From positions 21,377,617 through 21,441,616 of the forward strand of contig NC_087261.1 of the NCBI RefSeq assembly GCF_037042905.1: a stretch of DNA of 64,000 bases, read 5' to 3'. The translations under genes and the position numbers were made by a program. Shown here piece by piece: positions 57,478 through 64,000 of this stretch; positions within the stretch are counted from its first letter, which is position 1, and every line of letters begins with the position of its first letter. This DNA comes from Lytechinus pictus (taxonomy: Eukaryota > Echinodermata > Echinoidea > Temnopleuroida > Toxopneustidae). Below the pieces are notes generated by a model. That model had not been told where the DNA came from. It did not search any database and worked only from the letters and a program-made list of their open reading frames with translations.

Positions 57478-57500
57478 GCCTACGACCATACCATGCTGAA
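57478..57500 (+). rRNA. 5S: 5S ribosomal RNA, copy 37, first 23 nt before assembly gap
   Basis: Starts normally and is cut by the run of N. Whether the gene is intact cannot be seen. Confidence 0.85.
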
Positions 57501-57700
57501 NNNNNNNNNNNNNNNNNNNNNNNNNNNNNNNNNNNNNNNNNNNNNNNNNNNNNNNNNNNNNNNNNNNNNNNNNNNNNNNNNNNNNNNNNNNNNNNNNNNN
57601 NNNNNNNNNNNNNNNNNNNNNNNNNNNNNNNNNNNNNNNNNNNNNNNNNNNNNNNNNNNNNNNNNNNNNNNNNNNNNNNNNNNNNNNNNNNNNNNNNNNN
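57501..57700. other. Assembly gap of 200 N
   Basis: Exactly 200 N. The array phase does not carry across it: sequence at 57701 lies 261 nt after the 5S start in a normal unit but only 223 nt here, so the length is a placeholder. Confidence 0.99.
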
Positions 57701-58025
57701 TTTTCGCTTGATGTCCGACATTCAAGGCAATGATGAAAGTCGTTTGTTTGCAAGCACAGGGTCTCCAAGAGACGAGGCGCGCAGTTCAAGGCCTACACCA
57801 TCATGTGAATTGTTGCGTCACACACAGGTGCGCATCCAAGAAAAAAAACACGACAATATCTCCAAATTATCGTAGGTAGGCATCCGATGGAAACTGAAAC
57901 AAACCCAATGAAAGATCGGTGGAATGACTGAAGACATCAATCAACCAATATTATTACTGACAGGGATTAAATAGATGATGACGTCATAGTATCCCTTCAA
58001 ATAGCTTGACTTTGATGGAGCAAGA

Positions 58026-58144
58026 GCCTACGACCATACCATGCTGAATATACCGGTTCTCGTCCGATCACCGAAGTCAAGCAGCATAGGGCTCGGTTAG
58101 TACTTGGATGGGAGACCGCCTGGGAATACCGGGTGTTGTAGGCA
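58026..58144 (+). rRNA. 5S: 5S ribosomal RNA, copy 38 (after gap)
   Basis: Gene as copy 1. It lies between spacers of the diverged right-edge type (ATCAATCAACC, CCAAATTATCG before it; extra T and C bases after it). Confidence 0.97.
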
Positions 58145-58614
58145 TTTTTTGCTTCATGAAATGCCCCTTTATTCATTTTTTCATTTTAAGTCGTTGGTAT
58201 TTGTTTTCCTTTATAGTATCACTTTTGTCTCCTTTTTTGTTGTCTTTTTCGTCTCCTTCGTCACCCTTTTTAATAGAGCAGGAATAAACTTTTCGCTTGA
58301 TGTCCGACATTCAAGGCAATGATGAAAGTCGTTTGTTTGCAAGCACAGGGTCTCCAAGAGACGAGGCGCGCAGTTCAAGGCCTACACCATCATGTGAATT
58401 GTTGCGTCACACACAGGTGCGCATCCAAGAAAAAAAACACGACAATATCTCCAAATTATCGTAGGTAGGCATCCGATGGAAACTGAAACAAACCCAATGA
58501 AAGATCGGTGGAATGACTGAAGACATCAATAAACCAATATTATTACTGACAGGGATTAAATAGATGATGACGTCATAGTATCCCTTCAAATAGCTTGACT
58601 TTGATGGAGCAAGA

Positions 58615-58733
58615 GCCTACGACCATACCATGCTGAATATACCGGTTCTCGTCCGATCACCGAAGTCAAGCAGCATAGGGCTCGGTTAGTACTTGGATGG
58701 GAGACCGCCTGGGAATACCGGGTGTTGTAGGCA
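58615..58733 (+). rRNA. 5S: 5S ribosomal RNA, copy 39
   Basis: Gene as copy 1. The following spacer has a 12-base A-run (normally 8) and the right-edge substitutions. Confidence 0.97.
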
Positions 58734-59201
58734 TTTTTTGCTTCATGAAATGCCCCTTTATTCATTTCTTCATTTTAAGTCGTTGGTATTTGTTTTCCTT
58801 ATAGTATCACTTTTGTCTCTTTTTGTTGTCTTTTTCGTCTCCTTCGTCACCCTTTTTAATAGAGCAGGAATAAACTTTTCGCTTGATGTCCGACATTCAA
58901 GGCAATGATGAAAGTCGTTTGTTTGCAAGCACAGGGTCTCCAAGAGACGAGGCGCGCAGTTCAAGGCCTACACCATCATGTGAATTGTTGCGTCACACAC
59001 AGGTGCGCATCCAAAAAAAAAAAACACGACAATATCTCCAAATTCTCGTAGGTAGGCATCCGATGGAAACTGAAACAAACCCAATGAAAGATCGGTGGAA
59101 TGACTGAAGACATCAATAAACCAATATTATTACTGACAGGGATTAAATAGATGATGACGTCATAGTATCCCTTCAAATAGCTTGACTTTGATGGAGCAAG
59201 A

Positions 59202-59250
59202 GCCTACGACCATACCATGCTGCATATACCGGTTCTCGTCCGATCACCGA
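59202..59250 (+). pseudogene. 5S: 3'-truncated 5S rRNA gene at right array edge
   Basis: Only nt 1-49 are present, with one change (CTGCATATA for CTGAATATA), then an abrupt switch to unrelated sequence inside GATCACCGA|TGGGTAACG. The internal promoter is lost. Confidence 0.95.
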
Positions 59251-59640
59251 TGGGTAACGACCCTGCGGAATAATACTCCCTGGTCGAACAGGGCCCGCGA
59301 TCACCAGCGATGCCGGTAATCTCGGAAGAGCACCATCTGCCGGTAGGAGGGAGACCCTGCGCCGTGTCATCTGCTACGGTCGGGGGGTATTGTTTGGTTA
59401 ATCCTCTCTGTCTGGAGCTTTGCTTGTCTGTCTGTTTGTTTGTAAATTTGAGTGTGTGCCGGCAAGGTGCCCCCGGGAGTACTACTCCCGCCCGGTTGAG
59501 CACCATTTTCCGATATTGAAAAGGTGATCGTTCGGGCGCCCTCTCCGGCTACAAACAGGAGAGTGTCGTCTGCCAGTGTCTCTTCTAGTATGTTGATGTG
59601 TGTCTTGCACTCCGAGCCAATGAATGCCAAAATGGAGTAA
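59251..59640. other. Unclassified GC-richer segment directly after the broken 5S gene
   Basis: More GC-rich than its surroundings, with short inverted motifs (GCCCGCGATCACC, GGGAGTACTACTCCCG) and TCTGTCTGTTTGTTTG. Overlapping frames of about 100 codons exist on the minus strand, but none has a recognisable domain. It could be the end of an element that inserted in the 5S gene. Confidence 0.4.
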
Positions 59641-60640
59641 CGCAAACACAACACATTCGTGAGCAATCACACAAACAAATAAACGCACAAACATACACAA
59701 TAAATCATCATGGCACAAATAATTGCAGAAAAATTGCAAGAATTTTGGGAAATATTCCGAAAATATTTTCCGGTTCCCCTTCTGTGTTTCTTTTGGTGGT
59801 TGTTCATAGCTATTCCATCCTTATATTTTGATTTCTTTTCCGTGCTCGGTTTGTTTGTTTTGTTGTCCATCTTCCTCTCATTTTTAATAATTGTGTTTCA
59901 TAGTTTTGTTTTAATGTTATGTTTGTCTGTCTTGCATGTGAATTAAGTTTAATCGGAACATCCTAATTGGGGAAGGGAATTACACACCAGCAAACACTCA
60001 CACACAAAAGCAAACAAACAAACAAAAGTCATATGCAGCACATGCAATCACAAACAAAGAGACAATATCCGATAGCCAATACACACACTTACAGACAAAC
60101 ATGCAAAACACATATGCACATACAGTCACAAAGAGACAACCATACACCAGCAAACACAAGCACACAAACATACAAGAGACATACAGGAGACAATTGCCCT
60201 GGCAACAACCCCCCCCCCCCCCCGTACATGACGCCGGTGTCTAGTGAGTGCGATCACTAGCAATTCTTTGACGTTTCAGAATGCTGTCATCTACTAGCAA
60301 AAAGGTGAAAACGTCGTCTGCTTGCACCGTGATGTGCATAATTTGATGGACTTACAAACAATTATACACCAGCAAAAATATCCACTCAGACAAACATACA
60401 AAAAGACATACGACCATACAGACATTGAGACACTAACACACCAGCAGAAACATCCAAAACCATACGCACATGCAAAGAGAAATTTATCCACCAGCAAACA
60501 CACACCTAGACAAAAAAACACATACAAAGAGACAATTATCCATCAGCAAACGCCGACAAAAAAGAAAAACATATAAGCTCAATAATTACACACTTACAAG
60601 ATGACAATCATGCACCAACAAACACACTCAAGCATATTAA
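59641..60640. repeat. CA-rich degenerate repeat with CACCAGCAAACAC motifs
   Basis: Strings of CACAAACAAACA are punctuated by ACACCAGCAAACAC or close variants near 59986, 60145, 60365, 60439, 60489, 60541 and 60613. A C run of 16 lies at 60210-60225. An AT-rich gap without the motif spans 59740-59970. Confidence 0.6.
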
Positions 60641-60654
60641 AACACATCTTTAGG

Positions 60655-61000
60655 TTTATTTTTAATTGGTCCAATGCCAACTCGTCAAATTAATGGTCTA
60701 ATTGCCACTTTGTCTACTATTTTCTCTAATAACCACTTTGTCCAATAGCGATTTAGTCCATATACCATTTGGTCTAATTGGACTAAGTGTTAATTGGGCG
60801 AAATGAACAAAAATAAAATGGATATTACACCAACTGGTTATGAGACGAAATGGTCATAGACGTATTGGTGATTAGACGAAGTAATGATTGGACCAAAAGG
60901 TTGTTTGACGAAATGTTGATGGACGGAATGGTATTAGACTAAATGAAGGTAGACCATGTGATGGTGAGTGGACGGGTTGGCAGTAGACGATTTTGCAATT
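60655..61000. repeat. Degenerate foldback of GGTCTAATTGG/AGACGAAATGG units
   Basis: The left half reads units of CCANTTNGTCTAAT type, and the right half from about 60835 reads the complementary GACGAAATGGTNATAGACG type. The outer ends CCAACTCGTC and GACGGGTTGGC pair. No coding capacity. Confidence 0.5.
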
Positions 61001-61004
61001 TTAA

Positions 61005-63405
61005 TATTCTCACTTTATAAGTCTCTTATCCTCGCTATATTGGAATATGCCTACGCAGCGTGGCATCCTAACACCATTCAACAGGAAAGGCAACTGGAAT
61101 GAGTACAGCGAACAGCTACACGGCTGGCCCTCAAGCAGCGGAAGGGAGATATGTCTTATGAGTCTTGCCTCAAGAAGGGATTATTTGCTCTGTTCCTTTA
61201 TTTTCAAATGTTAACATGGTCACATTCAATGTGAATCTCTCTCACGAAATGTCCTCATCAATTCCCGTCATCAAGAGCTCCTTACATTATGTCATCTGTC
61301 TTCTCGAACCCAAGCTCTCTTTCTCTCACCCTCTCGCCGTTTCCCAAGAATACGGAATGCTCTCTCCACTGAAGTAAGGGATGCTGCTGTTCTCAATTCA
61401 TTACCTTCCTTCCTCCTTTCTCTAAAAAAATCCCACTTTGCCAAAAGATAAGAAATAAGACTAATTTTAACTTCATTTTTGTTTGGGTTTCTTAAATTAT
61501 AAATCATTATATTCTTAATTATATTCCATTATATTAGATATGCTTATATTAATTTACTGTGTTAATCTCCACATTGCCGTATTAGTATACAAATAATGAA
61601 TGTTTATGAGTGCAATGGACAGAATACTTCATGAGGTGAAAGATGAAAGGATCCATTCAACGAGGCGTAGCGGAGTTCAATGGATCATTATTTCATCTTT
61701 CACCGAATGAAGTATTCTGTCCATTGCACGAATGAAAAAAACATTCATTATTTGGTTTATATGACACCTAAAAATTGATTTTTGTTTTCATATGAAATTT
61801 GTGAATTTCGGTGCAAAACATGCTCATGCAGTGCGAGTTTGGTCTGTTGAGTGTTACGTCATTACAACATGCGCACTGCTGGTGCCTGCAGCTGCAGTCT
61901 CGGTGCGCGCGCCCGTGCAATGGATAAGATCGTATGGATCCAAAATTGCACGATGAATGGATCCAAAATTGCACGGTGGATGACGTTATTGCAAAATGGG
62001 CTGAATGAACGATATCGAACAACCAATCAAATCACAAGGATCTATCTAGGTGTCATATAATATACAAATAATGAATGTTTATGAGTGCAATGGACAGAAT
62101 ACTTCATGAGGTGAAAGATGAAAGGATCCATTCAACGAGGCGTAGCGGAGTTCAATGGATCATTATTTCATCTTTCACCAAATGAAGTATTCTGTCCATT
62201 GCACGAATGAAAAAAACATTCATTATTTGGTTTATATGACACCTAAAAATTGATTTTTGTTTTCATATGAAATTTGTGAATTTCGGTGCAAAACATGCTC
62301 ATGCAGTGCGAGTTTGGTCTGTTGAGTGTTACGTCATTACAACATGCGCACTGCTGGTGCCTGCAGCTGCAGTCTCGGTGCGCGCGCCCGTGCAATGGAC
62401 AAGATCGTATGGATCCAAAATTGCACGATGAATGGATCCAAAATTGCACGGTGGATGACGTTATTGCAAAATGGGCTGAATGAACGATATCGAACAACCA
62501 ATCAAATCACAAGGATCTATCTAGGTGTCATATAATTACATATAACTAGAGAATGATTGAAAGTAATAATTAGAAAGGCAGTCTACTGGTCATTAATAAA
62601 TAGACTAGAAAAAAAAATGATGATGAGTATTGTATTACTATTCTGATTTATATGACACCTAGATAGATCCTTGTGATTTGATTGGTTGTTCGATATCGTT
62701 CATTCAGCCCATTTTGCAATAACGTCATCCACCGTGCAATTTTGGATCCATTCATCGTGCAATTTTGGATCCATACGATCTTGTCCATTGCACGGGCGCG
62801 CGCACCGAGACTGCAGCTGCAGGCACCAGCAGTGCGCATGTTGTAATGACGTAACACTCAACAGACCAAACTCGCACTGCATGAGCATGTTTTGCACCGA
62901 AATTCACAAATTTCATATGAAAACAAAAATCAATTTTTAGGTGTCATATAAACCAAATAATGAATGTTTTTTTCATTCGTGCAATGGACAGAATACTTCA
63001 TTCGGTGAAAGATGAAATAATGATCCATTGAACTCCGCTACGCCTCGTTGAATGGATCCTTTCATCTTTCACCTCATGAAGTATTCTGTCCATTGCACTC
63101 ATAAACATTCATTATTTGTATAACATTACTCAGCTTCTGCATTTCATTATTATTTTATAGAAATTTCGCCAAACATTGGGCTAGATTATATTTTGTGTGA
63201 TGTGTTTTCTAAGTTGATATTTGTACGCAGTACGACATGTGGGGGTAATATGCTTCCGAGCAATAGCTATTTCTTATGCTTTTATCACCACTGACCAGCG
63301 TGTAGCACTGCTCCATTCTGTATTGTTTGTTTGTACCATGTATAATGTCATCTATGCTTGTATCATGAGTTGGTCAAATAAATAATAGTAATAATAATAA
63401 TTTTA
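61005..63405 (+). mobile_element. 5'-truncated LINE, split by insertion at 61588-63120
   Basis: From 61013 the frame reads LYKSLILAILEYAYAAWHP, a stop at the codon after QLE, then VQRTATRLALKQRKG: the RT C-terminal region of jockey/CR1-like LINEs (LExxxxxWxP...LExVQRRATRL). In a shifted frame, RRFPRIRNALSTEVRDAAVL near 61335 is the R..R.WNaLP.EVR.A motif, ending at a stop near 61451. A 3' UTR follows, broken at 61588 and resuming at 63121, and ends with GGTCAAATAAATAATAGTAATAATAATAA. Stops and a frameshift make it dead. Confidence 0.7.
61588..63120. mobile_element. Composite of three 474 bp inverted-repeat units with TA flanks
   Basis: Unit 1 (61588-62061) and unit 2 (62062-62535) are direct and almost identical. 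Unit 3 (about 62648-63120) is inverted, separated by a 112 bp spacer. The outer ends TACAAATAATGAATG and CATTCATTATTTGTA are inverted and bordered by TA. Each unit holds a hairpin (GTGCAATGGACAGAATACTTC and its inverse) and then an inner segment bounded by TTATATGACACCTA and TAGGTGTCATATAA. No transposase is present. Confidence 0.75.
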
Positions 63406-64000
63406 ATTTACCGATCTTTACACCCCTTCACAGACAAATTCAATCAATCGTTTTCAGAGAAAGGCAAAATGAAATAAACATAAACAAGATATATGCATGA
63501 GTGTTCTTGTCATTTTAGTATTCACATATCTTTGTCTTGCTCATATTCTTCAATAATTATTATCAATTTCAGTTTTGAAGTATGTTCCCGTACAAAAATT
63601 TTCCCAAGGTGGGGGGAGGTGGGTCAAGACGAAAAAACCCAAAAGCGAGGAAGTAAAGTGACCAAGCTTGTCATTGGGGAGCTTGTGCATTTTCTAAAGT
63701 GAAATCCAAGGATTTCTGCAAAATTTTGTCAGAGTGCGAACAGTTTTCAGAAAGAGTGTATAAGGTTTTTTTTTTTTTTTTTTTTTTTTTGGGGGGGGGC
63801 AATGGTCCCCCACCCCTTCCCATTAAATGATTTTAACTTTGATTAGTTGGTTTGTTTTATATAAAACAAGAGTATATTTGATGCTCTGACTGAAATATTG
63901 CTAAAATTTTCAAAAAGGTAACAGTTACTCAACAGCAAATTGTGGGTTTTTCCCCATATCAATAATACACTGTCCAACATGTGCATATTCCTGCGATTCC
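63406..64000. other. No gene; poly-T and G-run fragment at 63600-63830
   Basis: A T run of about 22 followed by a G run of 9 (63767-63799), with GGTGGGGGGAGGTGGG at 63608, resembles the G-run-bordered repeat fragments elsewhere. The 69-codon frame at 63493-63702 shows no domain. Confidence 0.45.

Larger units (their letters stand above)
35867..59250 (+). repeat. Tandem 5S rRNA gene array, 586 bp unit
   Basis: Head-to-tail units, each with one 119-120 nt 5S gene and a spacer of about 467 bp. Unit starts advance by exactly 586 bp from 36386 to 52794, and those units look identical. From 52794 to 57478 the step varies between 582 and 588 because of single-base indels. After the N gap the units share substitutions, such as AATGATGAAAG instead of AATGAGGAAAG. 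The array begins inside a 5S gene (nt 68) and ends inside another (nt 49). Repeated frames of 60-71 codons in every unit are spacer artefacts. Confidence 0.98.

Noticed and set aside
57436-57789. Frames of 72-117 codons spanning the N run
   Set aside because: They exist only because N has no stop codons.
35878-58964. Repeated frames of 60, 68 and 71 codons in every 5S unit
   Set aside because: They overlap each other on both strands, partly cover the 5S gene and are copied only because the unit is copied. No start context, domain or codon bias supports them.
59367-59666. Minus-strand frame with an ADDTLLF string recalling the reverse-transcriptase active site
   Set aside because: Only this short match is present; surrounding RT motifs are absent and the rest of the frame is low-complexity. 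Treated as chance.
61768-62940. Three matching 84-codon Cys/His-rich frames
   Set aside because: They lie within the 474 bp inverted-repeat unit and end at its edges; the Cys/His spacing does not fit a zinc-finger pattern I recognise.

Overview
The window is animal nuclear DNA, most likely from an echinoderm and probably a sea urchin. The 5S rRNA sequence is of the animal type seen in echinoids, the introns are GT-AG, and the sequence is AT-rich and packed with small inverted-repeat transposons, tRNA-derived SINEs and LINE tails. It is not bacterial, and nearly all open frames of 60-120 codons here are chance frames in repeats. The species call is an inference.

Left part (1-15.8 kb): the first three coding exons of one monocarboxylate-transporter-like gene (SLC16 family, MFS fold) lie on the minus strand at 15619-15817, 5181-5321 and 109-1008. 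All three donors interrupt the codon after its first base. The gene runs off the left edge inside transmembrane segment 11. Its introns (10.3 kb and 4.2 kb) hold an 8-bp-TSD hAT-like element, two tRNA-derived SINEs, a TTAA-flanked MITE, a truncated LINE tail, another TIR element and a possible 6.5 kb foldback element (8870-15368). The arms of the latter are degenerate ACGTTGG repeats. Inside it is a 640 bp inverted repeat with an NRF1-like site in its loop and two outward-facing splice donors.

Middle part (16.2-35.9 kb): an accessory repeat field. It has one hAT-like element inserted in another (both with 8 bp target duplications). It also has a satellite-like field of roughly 205-220 bp monomers in both orientations, and three copies of a 630 bp sequence. 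A Tc1/mariner-like element (TA duplication) sits in the satellite and is itself interrupted by a repeat with nuclear-receptor DR1 motifs. There is also a small poly-A retroposed insertion with a perfect 15 bp duplication, and a long polypurine tract. A possible spliced minus-strand transcript lies at 31.1-33.6 kb, but no convincing protein could be read from it.

Right-centre (35867-59250): a tandem 5S rRNA array with a 586 bp period on the plus strand. It holds 38 complete gene copies, a 5'-truncated copy at the left edge, a copy cut by a 200-N gap, and a 3'-truncated copy at the right edge. Units left of about 53 kb look identical; units next to the gap carry single-base indels; the last units carry shared substitutions. 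Each unit has internal control regions, a perfect CRE octamer at -47, a TATA-like AAATAG near -25 and a T-run terminator.

Right edge (59.25-64 kb): an unclassified GC-richer segment that starts abruptly inside the last 5S gene, a CA-rich degenerate repeat, a degenerate foldback, and a 5'-truncated LINE whose 3' UTR is split by a composite of three 474 bp inverted-repeat units. The only genes I can firmly support are the transporter and the 5S genes.
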